This document shows positions 33,636 through 41,991 of a stretch of 64,000 bases of DNA, one piece after another (positions within the stretch are counted from its first letter, which is position 1; every line of letters starts with the position of its first letter). The stretch is from CAZDDI01 sp964504195 (GTDB lineage: Bacteria; Chloroflexota; Anaerolineae; B4-G1; SLSP01). Position numbers and translations under genes: made by a program. The DNA lies in NCBI GenBank assembly GCA_964504195.1, contig CAZDDI010000012.1, positions 23,552 to 87,551 on the forward strand, read 5' to 3'. A model generated the notes under the pieces. It worked only from the letters and a program-made list of their open reading frames with translations. It ran no database searches and was not told where the DNA came from.

Positions 33636-33878
33636 CTATGCCGGCGCCGCCGCGCGGACGCGGCGTTCGCGGTAGACGGTGAAAATCACATCGGGGCAGA
33701 TTGTCGCGCACGACGCGCACCCGATACACTTATCCATGTCCGTTACCATCACCGGGTGATACCCCTTGGCGTTGAACGCCTCAGGGGAAAGCACCAGGAT
33801 TTTGGAAGGGCAAACATGGGTACACAGACCGCAGCCCTTACAGCGGTCAACATCAATGACCACCATTCCTTTAGCCAT
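33636..33878 (-). CDS. korD: 2-oxoacid:ferredoxin oxidoreductase, delta (ferredoxin) subunit
   Basis: An 80-residue 2[4Fe-4S] ferredoxin. Clusters are CKGCGLCTHVCPSKI and CIGCASCATICPDVI. ATG at 33878 (MAKGMVVIDVDRC) was chosen over longer frames because homologs start there and GGAGC lies eight bases ahead. First gene of the operon; it receives electrons from the TPP subunit. The region upstream (33879-34223) is repeat-rich and no strong promoter was found. Confidence 0.92.
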   Translation of the reverse strand: MAKGMVVIDVDRCKGCGLCTHVCPSKILVLSPEAFNAKGYHPVMVTDMDKCIGCASCATICPDVIFTVYRERRVRAAAPA

Positions 33879-34223
33879 ACACAAAGCTCCTTTCAAAATG
33901 TGATTGAGCGAAAAGACGAGAAAGCGAAGGGAGATGAAGGTTGCGCCGTTCGCAGTAGCACAGGATTTATCCTGTATCTCCGCTATGGCCGGTCTCTGAC
34001 CGTGCCCGCGCATGTGCTTGATTTCAACTTGCTCGGCGTGGATTGCCAAATCCACGCCTTTGGCCTACCAAGTATCTGGTAAACCGCTAGATTTGGCAAT
34101 CCAGCGGGAGCAAGTGGCAGGATTATTTTCTTGGAATCCCCTTACGCATTACGTTTTACGCAGTACGAGCACTATGCGGGTCAGGCTTTCATTTGCGCAT
34201 GACCTGCCATGCGCGGATGCGGA
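33879..34223. other. Gene-free stretch with short palindromes and repeat copy
   Basis: Contains a GGCCGGTCTCTG word also near 1385, a perfect 10 bp hairpin at 34035-34058 (GGCGTGGATT/AATCCACGCC), a second near 34085-34108 (CCGCTAGATT/AATCCAGCGG), and copy 2 of the TACG repeat at 34143-34215. Confidence 0.6.
34143..34215. repeat. Dispersed repeat with TACG heptads (copy 2)
   Basis: Opens with TACGCAT, TACGTTT, TACGCAG, TACGAGC, as at 735. The tail TTTCATTTGCGCATGACC parallels the tail of copy 1. Confidence 0.75.
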
Positions 34224-35036
34224 TTACAGCTCCCCATGCCAGATGTAATACCCCAGGTGGCAGTACTCTGCAAATCCCATGCGCCGATACATATTTTCGC
34301 CCTGGCGCGTGGCGCTGAGAACGCCTATGCGATAGCCCAGCGCGCGCGCATCGCGTAGCGCAGCCAGAGTAATCGCCGTGCCTACACCTTGCCGTTGCGC
34401 CTGGGGGAGGGTACTCACAAACCCGATTCCGGCAACGCCAACATCGAGCAGGAGCGAGGCGGTGGCGACTGGCGTGCCATTGTGCCGTCCCAGATAATGC
34501 CGCCACGGGGCATCGAATCCCAGCGTGTTAAACAGGTCGAAGAGCGCGTCTCCGGCAAAATCGGGCCACCGGAACACTTTTTGGAAGACCTGAATCCAGT
34601 GTTTTAGGGCTGCGCTATCTTGGACCTGCTCGATGACTAAGCCGGATGGCGTGGGTTGCTCTTCCTCTAGGCGATGTAAATCAACCGCCATGCCAGTGAA
34701 ATCTGTTGCATGGATTAACTCATGCGCTATTAGATATTCCTCAAGATTTACCGGGCGGCTGGTTGGCCCAACAAACCAGCTCATGGGTAGTTCCTGCGCT
34801 TGAAAATCCAACAATCTTTCTTTGATTCGTTGTTCGGCGATGTCCGCAGGCAAATGCGTGCGGAGGACGCTGTTGAAGGTGAAATGTGGAATGGGTGTTT
34901 TTACCCACATCATCTCTGGTTCGTGATAGAGTGCGGCTTGCGGCAAGTGCGCAAAACTGGCAAACATTTGGCAATTGTTCAGTTCTATGGCGGCGGCGAT
35001 AGTTAAGGGGGAGAAGTCGTTTAATATCTCACTCAT
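34224..35036 (-). CDS. GNAT acetyltransferase with extended N-terminal domain
   Basis: About 270 residues from ATG 35036 (MSEILNDFSPLTIAAAIELN). Residues 1-130 form a first degenerate domain; residues 140-270 are a GNAT fold with the acetyl-CoA loop LPQAQRQGVGTAITLAAL and the C-terminal YRRMGFAEYCHLGYYIW. This two-domain layout resembles GNATs found widely in Chloroflexota with unknown substrates. Monocistronic: a hairpin at 35128-35156 separates it from the gene upstream. Substrate unknown. Confidence 0.8.
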   Translation of the reverse strand: MSEILNDFSPLTIAAAIELNNCQMFASFAHLPQAALYHEPEMMWVKTPIPHFTFNSVLRTHLPADIAEQRIKERLLDFQAQELPMSWFVGPTSRPVNLEEYLIAHELIHATDFTGMAVDLHRLEEEQPTPSGLVIEQVQDSAALKHWIQVFQKVFRWPDFAGDALFDLFNTLGFDAPWRHYLGRHNGTPVATASLLLDVGVAGIGFVSTLPQAQRQGVGTAITLAALRDARALGYRIGVLSATRQGENMYRRMGFAEYCHLGYYIWHGEL

Positions 35037-35127
35037 GATGACTGTCCTGGATGGTGTCCTGATTAGGGCGCCTAAGCAGGCGGTTATGTAGAGATCTGCG
35101 GAACCTGTTTGTCTCGTTGTGCAATAC

Positions 35128-35156
35128 TCGGCGTGGATTCTTGAACCCACGCCGAG
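35128..35156 (-). terminator. Hairpin after the decarboxylase operon
   Basis: Stem CTCGGCGTGG/CCACGCCGAG of 10 bp, 40 bp past the stop of the beta-subunit gene on the minus strand. No T run, so its role as a terminator is only probable. Confidence 0.5.
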
Positions 35157-35195
35157 CATTGTTCCGTCACTTTTACTTGTTTCCTGTCTATTGTG

Positions 35196-36350
35196 TTACG
35201 CTCCCACCATCTGCGTGACCAGCGTAAGCAGCACGCCCCCGGCGATGACCGATCCCAACTGTCCGGCGGTGTTCGCGCCCATGGCGTGCATCAACACGAA
35301 TGTGGAGAAATCTTCATCGGAGGCGACTTTCTGCACCAGCCGCCCCGCCATCGGGAACGCGCTGATGCCCGCCGCGCCAATCAGCGGATTAATTTTCTTG
35401 CCGGAGAGCACATAGAGCAATTTGCCGAACAGCAAGCCTGCCACTGTATCCAGGGCAAAGGCCAATAGCCCCAAGAGCAGAATGAACAGGGTTTGCAGGT
35501 TCAAGAATTGCGCCCCTTGCATGGTGCTGCCCACTACCAGTCCCAAGAAAAGGGTGGAGACGTTGATGATCTCTTGCTGCGCGGACTTGGAGAGGCGATC
35601 TACCACGCCCGCTTCTTTGAGGATGTTCCCTAGCATGAGCGTGGCGATCAGCGGGGCAGCCTGCGGCACCAGAATCCCCACGGCGATGGTGACGATGATC
35701 GGAAAGAGGATGACCACGCGCTGCGAAACCGGGCGCGGGGCGTATTCCATCTTGGTCAGGCGCTCTTCGCGGGTGGTCATCAGCCGCATGATAGGTGGTT
35801 GGATGACCGGTACGAGGCTCATGTAGGAGTAGGCCACCACCGCGATAATCCCTAGCAGGTGTGGCGCGAGTTTGGCGCTGACGTAGATGCTCGTCGGGCC
35901 ATCAATCGCGCCGATGATGCCGATGCTGGCAGCTTCGGGTAGTCCAAATCCCAGCGACGGGAAGAGCTGGCCCAAGACCAGGGCCAGCGTGAGCGTGCCG
36001 AAGATACCGAACTGCCCCGCCGCGCCCATCAATGCGAAGACGGGCTGCGCCAATAGCGGGCGGAAGTCCATCATCGCCCCTACGCCGATGAAGATGAGCA
36101 GGGGGAACAGCTCGTTGGCAACGCCGGCCTCATACAATACCGCCAACATCCCGTGCTCCTCAGCGTTGATCATGTACGAGAGCGGCAGGTTGCCGATGAT
36201 GACGCCCAAGCCGATGGGCAACAACAAGGTTGGCTCATACTCTTTGGCGATTGCCAGGTAGATGAGCACGCCGCCTACGGCCATCATCACCACGCTCTGC
36301 CAGGTGATGGCGAACAGCCCTTCGAACAGTGCATGTAATATCTCGTTCAC
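35196..36350 (-). CDS. mmdB: Sodium-pumping decarboxylase beta subunit (OadB/GcdB/MmdB type)
   Basis: Membrane subunit that couples decarboxylation of carboxy-biotin to export of sodium ions. 384 residues with about ten helices. The functional aspartate motif GAIDGPTSIYVSAKLAPHLLG lies near residue 175, and the NGAxG-type ends MGANTAGQLGSVIAGG are near the C-terminus. Last gene of the operon and separated from its biotin carrier by a GNAT gene and a repeat, which is unusual. Substrate is set by the carboxyltransferase (methylmalonyl-CoA type). Confidence 0.93.
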   Translation of the reverse strand: MNEILHALFEGLFAITWQSVVMMAVGGVLIYLAIAKEYEPTLLLPIGLGVIIGNLPLSYMINAEEHGMLAVLYEAGVANELFPLLIFIGVGAMMDFRPLLAQPVFALMGAAGQFGIFGTLTLALVLGQLFPSLGFGLPEAASIGIIGAIDGPTSIYVSAKLAPHLLGIIAVVAYSYMSLVPVIQPPIMRLMTTREERLTKMEYAPRPVSQRVVILFPIIVTIAVGILVPQAAPLIATLMLGNILKEAGVVDRLSKSAQQEIINVSTLFLGLVVGSTMQGAQFLNLQTLFILLLGLLAFALDTVAGLLFGKLLYVLSGKKINPLIGAAGISAFPMAGRLVQKVASDEDFSTFVLMHAMGANTAGQLGSVIAGGVLLTLVTQMVGA

Positions 36351-36414
36351 CGGTGCTTGTCTCCTCGGAAAATCTGCAAATCAGCCAATCTCAAAATTTA
36401 GTGCTGAGATTGTT

Positions 36415-36483
36415 AGCCACGAATTTCACGAATGGACACGGAAGTCTGAAATGAATTCGCAAAATTTATGTAATTCGTGGCAG
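36415..36483. repeat. CACGAATTT nine-mer palindrome, copy 1
   Basis: GCCACGAATTTCACGAAT on the left pairs with ATGTAATTCGTGGC on the right; the arms are built from nine- to ten-base ACGAATTnn units. Other copies: 42320-42390, 42455-42523 and 48885-48953. It splits the mmdB gene from the GNAT gene. Confidence 0.85.
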
Positions 36484-36495
36484 GTTCTGGTTAAT

Positions 36496-37341
36496 TCAAC
36501 TTGGGCCACCTATGCTTAGGGCCGGCGCTGCGTTTGTGTCGCCGTCGGGCGCTGTAGCGTTTTCCGTTGGCGCGGCGATGCTACAGCGCAACAGGTGCAT
36601 TGGGCGGGCGATCTCGAACCCTAGGTGTTGGTACAGGCGGATGGCGGGCGCGTTGCTCTGATAGACCATCAGAAATACGCACAAATCCTGCGCGCTGAGC
36701 GCCTGCACCAGTGCCGATGTCACGGCTGCGGCATAGCCGCGCCCCCGGTACGCCGTTCGCGTCACGATGTTGCCGATCTCCGCCGCGCCGGGCAATTGCA
36801 GATGCGTAGTCGCCATCGCCAACAGCGTGCGCCCTTCCCAAATCCCGAAGGCCGGGCCGCTCGCCAGCGGATCCTTCTCGAAAGCCTTGAGCGCCTCGGC
36901 TGCGGCCAGCGCGCGCATAGCGGGCAGGTCTTTTTCGTGCAACGCCACCGCCGTGCCCGTGTCCAGCTCCGCCGCATCCCCGCGGAATACCATCTGCCAT
37001 TCGGGGATGTCCTCTAAAATGGTGAAGGCCGCGCTGACCACCGCGCGTTGCTCCTCATTGACCAGTAGATAAGCTTCGGAGCCGGGATCGGAGAGGAACG
37101 AGGCGTAATTCGCCAGCAAATCGGCGGAATCGCCCAGAAAAGCAAGTGCTGGTAGCGTGTACCGGTGACAGCTTGCCACCGACATCGCCGGGGAATGCGC
37201 AATATCGCACTCCTGCGCCAGCGTGGTCACGTCTGCTACAAAAGTGAAATGTGCCAGCGTCCACTCCAGGTCTTGTGTCAGGGCCTGGATTTGCTGGGTC
37301 AGCGGCGAGGCAACCCGCTCGGCGAACTCTGGCGTACTCAT
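36496..37341 (-). CDS. GNAT acetyltransferase inside the decarboxylase operon
   Basis: 281 residues. The N-terminal 130 residues contain HSPAMSVASCHRYTLPALAFLGDSADLLANYASFL and YLLVNEEQRAVVSAAFTILED, an all-helical or degenerate domain. The C-terminal GNAT domain has IWEGRTLLAMATTHLQLPGAAEIGNIVTRTAYRGRGYAAAVTSALV, with the acetyl-CoA loop RGRGYA, and YQSNAPAIRLYQHLGFEIA. It begins three bases after the biotin-carrier stop codon. Possible role: acetylation-based control of the decarboxylase or a metabolic kinase, but this is speculation from position only. Confidence 0.82.
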   Translation of the reverse strand: MSTPEFAERVASPLTQQIQALTQDLEWTLAHFTFVADVTTLAQECDIAHSPAMSVASCHRYTLPALAFLGDSADLLANYASFLSDPGSEAYLLVNEEQRAVVSAAFTILEDIPEWQMVFRGDAAELDTGTAVALHEKDLPAMRALAAAEALKAFEKDPLASGPAFGIWEGRTLLAMATTHLQLPGAAEIGNIVTRTAYRGRGYAAAVTSALVQALSAQDLCVFLMVYQSNAPAIRLYQHLGFEIARPMHLLRCSIAAPTENATAPDGDTNAAPALSIGGPS

Positions 37342-37344
37342 CGC

Positions 37345-37767
37345 TTACTCGATTTTGAACAGGGCTTCGCTGTGCTGCACCTGTTGGCCCACGTTGATGA
37401 AAACCTGCGTGACTTTACCGGCGGACGTGGCGCGAATCGGGTTATTCATCTTCATCGCTTCCAGTACGCACAGCTGATCGCCGTACTTCACCGTATCGCC
37501 CACCTTCACATCCACGCTCAAGACGACGCCAGGTAGGGGGGCCGTGACCTGGCCGGGCACACCGGCAGCTACTGGCGCGGCCAATCCGGATGGCGCAATG
37601 GGGGCGACTACCGGCGGCGCTGCTGGCGTTGCGCCTGGCATGGGGCTGGTATCTACAATGACGTCAAACGCAACCCCGTCTACGATGGCGCGCACCGGTC
37701 GTTTGTAGGGCTGGGGGACTTCAACGCGATAAGACTGCTCGCCAATTTTGATCTGATAAACAGGCAT
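37345..37767 (-). CDS. mmdC: Biotin carboxyl carrier subunit of sodium-pumping decarboxylase
   Basis: A 140-residue swing arm that carries CO2 between the carboxyltransferase and the membrane subunit. N-terminal part MPVYQIKIGEQSYRVEV, then a flexible Ala/Pro/Val linker (residues 42-72), then a biotinyl domain with the biotin lysine Lys106 in EAMKMNNP. The final strands GKVTQVFINVGQQVQHSEALFKIE complete the flattened barrel. Usual length for MmdC/GcdC-type carriers. It lies 27 bp after the gamma subunit. Confidence 0.93.
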   Translation of the reverse strand: MPVYQIKIGEQSYRVEVPQPYKRPVRAIVDGVAFDVIVDTSPMPGATPAAPPVVAPIAPSGLAAPVAAGVPGQVTAPLPGVVLSVDVKVGDTVKYGDQLCVLEAMKMNNPIRATSAGKVTQVFINVGQQVQHSEALFKIE

Positions 37768-37794
37768 GGTATTTTCTCTCCAGCTGTATGAATG

Positions 37795-38139
37795 TTAGCG
37801 GCGCGCACGGCGCGATTGGTGTTGCGTGAGCCGATTGAGCGCCTGGTTGCGGGCGTATCCACTCCAGCCCTGGGCTGCACTTGTGGGGGCGGGGGCCACG
37901 ACGGCAGGTTGCGCGGTCGCCAGCGCGACGGCTACGGCTGCTACAGCCGCCAGCTGGCGCGCATCCGGCAACGCTGGCGTGGGGGCTGCATCTAGGGCCG
38001 CGTCCATCGCTGATTCCGGGGCATCTTTGAGGAGCGCGGTGAGGGCGTACATCCCCAGCACCAGGGCGCCCAGAGTGGCAAAGGTGACGCCCATGCCCCA
38101 TACCGTGACTACTAAAGCTTGTTGTAACAGTTCGGCCAT
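37795..38139 (-). CDS. mmdD: OadG/MmdD-like small membrane subunit
   Basis: A 114-residue protein: one membrane helix (ALVVTVWGMGVTFATLGALVLGMYALTALL), then an Ala/Pro-rich, acidic stretch (DAPESAMDAALDAAPTPALP), a hydrophobic alanine helix, and a C-terminus ending NRLTQHQSRRARR. OadG-type subunits hold the carboxyltransferase to the membrane; the pattern of one N-terminal helix then linker fits. The second hydrophobic segment (AAVAAVAVALATAQPAVVAP) is not standard. Located between carboxyltransferase and biotin carrier, as in the known operons. Confidence 0.78.
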   Translation of the reverse strand: MAELLQQALVVTVWGMGVTFATLGALVLGMYALTALLKDAPESAMDAALDAAPTPALPDARQLAAVAAVAVALATAQPAVVAPAPTSAAQGWSGYARNQALNRLTQHQSRRARR

Positions 38140-38151
38140 GTTCTTCCCCTC

Positions 38152-39693
38152 TTATGCCGGCATAATGCCGTGCTTGCGTGCTGGGGCCTTGCTTACCTGC
38201 TCACGCAGCATCCCTAGCGCCTGGATGAGCACCGGGCGGGTCTGCGCCGGTTCGATGACGTTATCGAGGATGCCATAGTGTGAGGCCAGGTAGGGGTTGG
38301 CGAACTCCTCGCGGTAGGCGGCCACCAGCTCGCGGCGTTTGGCTTCCGGGTCTTCCGCAGCGGAGATTTCGCGGCGGTGGAGGATATTCACTGCGCCCTC
38401 CGGCCCCATCACGGCGATTTCGGCGGAGGGCCACGCCAGGTGCAGGTCGGCCCCGATGCTTTTGCTGCACATCACCACATACGCGCCGCCGTAGCCCTTG
38501 CGCGTGACGATGGAAATTTTGGGGACGGTGGCCTCGACGTAGGCGTAGATAATCTTCGCGCCGTGGCGAATGATACCGCTGTGCTCCTGCACCACACCCG
38601 GCAGGAAGCCCGGCGAGTCCATCAACGTCACCAGCGGGATGTTGAACGCATCGCAGAAGCGCACGAAGCGCGCGATTTTGTCGGAGCTGTTGATGTCGAG
38701 TACGCCGGCCATCACCATTGGCTGCTGCGCCACCAGGCCTACCACGCGCCCATCGAGCCGGGCCAGCCCTACGATGGCGCTCTGCGCCCAGCCGGCCTGC
38801 ACTTCGAGGAACGAGCCTTGATCCACAATCGTCACGATGACCTCGCGCATATCGTAAGGCACGTTGGGGTCTTTGGGCACAATCGTGTTGAGCCGCGTTT
38901 CGATGCGTGTAGGGCTGTCGGTGGGGGCAACGTAAGGCGGGTCTTCGAGGTTGTTGGCGGGCAGGTAAGAGAGCAGTTGCCGCGTCAACGCCAGTGATTC
39001 TTCTTCCGTGTTGCCCATGAAATGCGCCACACCGCTCACCGTGCAGTGGACGTGCGCGCCGCCCAAGCCTTCCTGATCAATCACCTCGCCGGTCACGCTC
39101 TTCACTACATCTGGGCCGGTGATGAACATCACGGAACTCTTATCGGTCATAATGATGAAATCCGTGAGCGCGGGGCTATACGATGCGCCCCCCGCGCACG
39201 GGCCAAGCATCACGGAGAGTTGGGGGATGACGCCGGACGCTTGCGCGTTGCGTTTGAAGATCTCGCCGTACCCGTGCAGCGCTTGCACCCCTTCCTGGAT
39301 GCGCGCGCCGCCGGAGTCCATCAGGCCGATGATGGGCAGGCCATGCTGCATCGCCAGATCCATCACCCGGCAGATTTTCTCCGCGTGCTGCAATGAGACC
39401 GAGCCGCCGTAGACGGTGAAATCCTGCGCAAAGACGAGTACATTACGCCCACCGATTTGCCCATAGCCGGAGACCACGCCATCGCCTAGCGCCGGGGCGT
39501 CCTGGCTGGGGCAGACGACGAAAGGCTGTAACTCTTGGAACGTGCCAGGATCGAGTAGCTTCTCCACGCGCTCGCGCGCGGTCATCTTGCCCTTGGCATG
39601 TTGTTTCTCGATGCGCTCCACGCCCCCGGCCAGGGTCGCGGCCTCGCGCATCGCGTGTAATTTTTCGAGACGCGGGTCTTGTGTGTCGCTCAC
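38152..39693 (-). CDS. mmdA: Methylmalonyl-CoA/propionyl-CoA carboxyltransferase subunit (MmdA)
   Basis: Transfers the carboxyl group of methylmalonyl-CoA to biotin. About 513 residues from GTG 39693, with AGGAGG four bases upstream; length fits MmdA. N-terminal crotonase-fold domain has GKMTARERVEKLLDPGTF, FAQDFTVYGGSVS and DSGGARIQEG near 125; oxyanion glycine region GPCAGGASYSPALTDF near 165. C-terminal domain has GAKIIYAYVEATVPKISIVTRKGYGGAYVVM near 400 and ANPYLAS. Starts the operon MmdA-D-C-(GNAT)-B. Specificity among acyl-CoA substrates is predicted from overall similarity and the nearby mutase genes. Confidence 0.93.
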   Translation of the reverse strand: MSDTQDPRLEKLHAMREAATLAGGVERIEKQHAKGKMTARERVEKLLDPGTFQELQPFVVCPSQDAPALGDGVVSGYGQIGGRNVLVFAQDFTVYGGSVSLQHAEKICRVMDLAMQHGLPIIGLMDSGGARIQEGVQALHGYGEIFKRNAQASGVIPQLSVMLGPCAGGASYSPALTDFIIMTDKSSVMFITGPDVVKSVTGEVIDQEGLGGAHVHCTVSGVAHFMGNTEEESLALTRQLLSYLPANNLEDPPYVAPTDSPTRIETRLNTIVPKDPNVPYDMREVIVTIVDQGSFLEVQAGWAQSAIVGLARLDGRVVGLVAQQPMVMAGVLDINSSDKIARFVRFCDAFNIPLVTLMDSPGFLPGVVQEHSGIIRHGAKIIYAYVEATVPKISIVTRKGYGGAYVVMCSKSIGADLHLAWPSAEIAVMGPEGAVNILHRREISAAEDPEAKRRELVAAYREEFANPYLASHYGILDNVIEPAQTRPVLIQALGMLREQVSKAPARKHGIMPA

Positions 39694-39804
39694 GGTTCCT
39701 CCTGAAAATGCTGTTTCAACGATGATGCTATGTGGTACACGGGGATTATCAAAGTTTTTCAACAGTGCTGAAAAATAAATTGCGTTAATCAGAACTTGTC
39801 ATTG

Positions 39805-39839
39805 AAAAGAGGCTTCGGGAGCTTGCCGAAGCCTCTTTT
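39805..39839. terminator. Terminator between mmd operon start region and 40.4 kb gene
   Basis: Perfect 14 bp stem AAAAGAGGCTTCGG with a seven-base loop. The A-rich left arm gives a T tract on the minus strand, so it ends transcription from the gene at 39902-40396. Confidence 0.85.
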
Positions 39840-39901
39840 AATTCTATCTTCTGCGGGGATATACCCCAAGTGTGAAGTGTCATTGTCGCCAATGATGATG
39901 T

Positions 39902-40396
39902 TCACCTAAGCCCGGTCTCGATCTCCAGGAGGGTTTGATCGAGTGCCTCCAGAACTTCTGGGGGTAAGGAGACCTCAACCGGTAGCGATACTTGCAGATG
40001 GTAGCTGGTGGAGATCGGTATGGTCATCTGTACCGGGATTTCCAGGATAAGTTGTAGGGGAATGTTGGCGCGAATGGGCACGGTGACATTTTGCGGCCCT
40101 AGCAGGGGCACCGCAATCGTGGTGTTGACGATGGTATCGAGCGCATAGGTGGTATCTATCGGTACGGAGAAGCTCTGGTTGATGGGGATCTCGACCGCGA
40201 GTGGCAACACCTGATCCACTTGTACCATGGTAGTGAAAGGTTCCATCGTGAAGTCGCTCAACGCCGCGCGCGCGGATACAACTGTATCGAATGCAGCCGC
40301 TTTGAAGCTCAGCAATTGCCAGACCACGAAGGCGTTAATTGTCAATGACAGTAGCAGTCCCAGAGCCAAAATCACGAGAGCGATACGTGTTTTCAT
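39902..40396 (-). CDS. Membrane-anchored protein of unknown function
   Basis: About 164 residues from ATG 40396 (MKTRIALVILALGLLLSLTINAFVVWQLL), with GAGGAG seven bases ahead. Residues 5-30 form the membrane anchor. The rest is a periplasmic or outer domain rich in beta-branched residues with repeated V-P-I patterns (AVEIPINQSFSVPIDTTYALDTIVNTTIAVPLLG, then VTVPIRANIPLQLILEIPVQMTIPI), suggesting extended strands like those in LEA-14/WHy-type or amphipathic beta proteins. No family recognised with confidence. Confidence 0.7.
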   Translation of the reverse strand: MKTRIALVILALGLLLSLTINAFVVWQLLSFKAAAFDTVVSARAALSDFTMEPFTTMVQVDQVLPLAVEIPINQSFSVPIDTTYALDTIVNTTIAVPLLGPQNVTVPIRANIPLQLILEIPVQMTIPISTSYHLQVSLPVEVSLPPEVLEALDQTLLEIETGLR

Positions 40397-40817
40397 GGTA
40401 ATTCTCCTCATTAAAATGGCAAATCTTAAATCAAAACAGACTCAGTAGATTACGAAATACTCCAAGGGGATTCCCAGCTCCCCGTCCGGGGCTGGATTTG
40501 GCGATCCAGCCTGAGCAATCTGTGATCTACTGAGGCTGAGTAGTTACAATCCGCGCTCTACTGAGACTTGAATTTTCGGGGTGCTTTTCGAGCTAACGAG
40601 GGTATTATAGAGGGTTTTGGACATAGGGCAATCGCAGCGGGGAGCGTCATTGCTTCCAAAAGGCACTTTCAGGCCCAAATTTTATTCGCAGCAGAATTTC
40701 CCCGCTTGCCTGCTCGCGTGGACTTGTCTCCCGTGGGCGCATGGATGCGCGTCCCTGAAACACAAAACGTGAGGCCACCTGCATGCCTCACGTTTCGCTA
40801 TGACTTCCGACCACGTT
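40397..40817. other. Gene-free stretch with palindromes
   Basis: Holds a 10 bp inverted repeat CTCAGTAGAT (40441-40450) / ATCTACTGAG (40525-40534) enclosing a GCTGGATTTGGCGATCCAGC hairpin, a GCATGGATGCGC repeat near 40738, and a palindrome CGTGAGGC...GCCTCACG near 40770-40795. Words of this block recur at 53805-53895. No coding signal. Confidence 0.6.
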
Positions 40818-41213
40818 TCAATCCAGTGCATCATAAGGCGGCGGCTCGGCCTCGGCGACCTTGACCAGCGCCTGTTCAAAGCGCGCGCGATTGCCTGTGT
40901 GGGCACGTTCCTGGACGTAATCCTCTTTTGCAATTTGCGTGAACGCATCCGGTCTTTGTTCGGCGATGCGCAGCAAAGCCAGCGCGGGGCCGCTCGGTTT
41001 GCGCCGCCCCTGCTCCCAATCCTGCACTGTGCGCACGCTGACGCCCATCAGCGCGGCAAAGGCCGCTTGCGATAGTTGCAGGTTGGCGCGAATGACTTGC
41101 GGCGGCGCTGGCTCGCGCAGCGTGTGTGTCCGCAGAACCTTCTCGCCGGCCTTATGTGCTTTGATTTCCCGAATGCCTTCGAGGATTTCTTGTGCAATAT
41201 CACGTTCAGTCAT
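40818..41213 (-). CDS. XRE-family antitoxin (HigA-like)
   Basis: About 131 residues from ATG 41213, which has GGGAGA in front and overlaps the toxin gene by eight bases. Helix-turn-helix lies in LSQAAFAALMGVSVRTVQDWEQGRRKPSGPALALLRI (residues about 46-82). Forms a complex with the RelE-like toxin and represses the shared promoter in known HigBA-type systems, where the toxin gene comes first, as here. The tail RARFEQALVKVAEAEPPPYDALD is longer than in minimal HigA. A related orphan antitoxin lies at 57.0-57.3 kb. Confidence 0.88.
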   Translation of the reverse strand: MTERDIAQEILEGIREIKAHKAGEKVLRTHTLREPAPPQVIRANLQLSQAAFAALMGVSVRTVQDWEQGRRKPSGPALALLRIAEQRPDAFTQIAKEDYVQERAHTGNRARFEQALVKVAEAEPPPYDALD

Positions 41214-41517
41214 GGTCAATCTCCCTCGCTATTTGACGCAATACATGGGCGGGGATAGTGGCTGTTTCATTTTTGCTGTAGATGGTCAACAACCAGATCT
41301 CATCCTCCGAGCGCTTGAAGTAGTAAATCACTCGCACCCCGCCGCGTTTACCGCTGCCCGCCATTCTCCAACGCAGTTTACGCACCCCGCCTGAACCTGG
41401 CACGACGTTACCGGCGGCTGGATATTGGAGCAGGAAATTCTGCAATCCGGCATATTCGTCTTCCGATAGATACGCATAGACATATTTGGTGAAGGCTGAG
41501 GCTTCGATGAATTCCAT
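41206..41517 (-). CDS. RelE/HigB-type mRNA interferase toxin
   Basis: A 103-residue ribosome-dependent RNase candidate. The RelE fold is seen in YAYLSEDEYAGLQNFLLQYPAAGNVVPGSGGVRKLRW, then GKRGGVRVIYYFKRSEDEIWLLTIYSKNE, with basic Arg/Lys residues and Tyr in the active-site positions (RVIYYF). It starts the toxin-antitoxin pair. ATG 41517 is preceded by a moderate GAGATA site. Plausibly functional; no truncation seen. Confidence 0.88.
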   Translation of the reverse strand: MEFIEASAFTKYVYAYLSEDEYAGLQNFLLQYPAAGNVVPGSGGVRKLRWRMAGSGKRGGVRVIYYFKRSEDEIWLLTIYSKNETATIPAHVLRQIAREIDHD

Positions 41518-41559
41518 ATCTCTATTATACGGCTAAGCCGTATACATGGCAAGTGTGTG

Positions 41560-41705
41560 CCGAATATCCCGCGCCGCCGCATGGATGCACGCCCCCAACC
41601 GTAACCGCCCCGCGCCCGCCCACGTGGATTCGTGGCCCCATGCGTGGACGGCCCCCCGCCCGCGCATGGATGTGCGCCCCAAAGCACAGCCCGCCGTATC
41701 GCGGG
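41560..41705. repeat. GC-rich repeats of the CGCATGGATGCGCGCCCC family
   Basis: GCATGGATGCACGCCCCC, CCATGCGTGGACGGCC and GCGCATGGATGTGCGCCCC are variants in both orientations. The same words recur at 40738, 42405, 42535 and 54913. Confidence 0.65.
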
Positions 41706-41765
41706 GAAGACGGCGGGCTGTGGTGATGACTGAACACGCTGCGTTTAAGGCGCGGAGGTTATTTC

Positions 41766-41990
41766 TCACTCACCCAAAAACTCCTCGACGGTCAAACCGA
41801 TGTCTTTGGCAATTTGCCGCAGCAGAATGGGCGAAATATCGCGTCCGCCGTGGAAAGGCACGGTTGTGCAGCGCCCGTCTGGATGCCGGTATTGAATGTG
41901 CGAGCCGCGTTGACGCACAACCTCGAACCCAAGTCGCTCCAAAATCCGCATCACTGCGCGGGGTTTCAAGACCGGATATTTCTTCCCCAT
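41766..41990 (-). CDS. hicA: HicA-type mRNA interferase toxin
   Basis: About 74 residues from ATG 41990 (MGKKYPVLKPRAVMRILERLGFEVVRQRGSH). The double-stranded RNA-binding-like fold with the catalytic His in GSHIQYRHPDG and the C-terminal VPFHGGRDISPILLRQIAKDIGLTVEEFL is the classical HicA pattern. It follows the antitoxin after one base, the reverse of the usual hicA-hicB order. In this family the toxin cleaves mRNA or tmRNA. Confidence 0.9.
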   Translation of the reverse strand: MGKKYPVLKPRAVMRILERLGFEVVRQRGSHIQYRHPDGRCTTVPFHGGRDISPILLRQIAKDIGLTVEEFLGE

Positions 41991-41991
41991 C

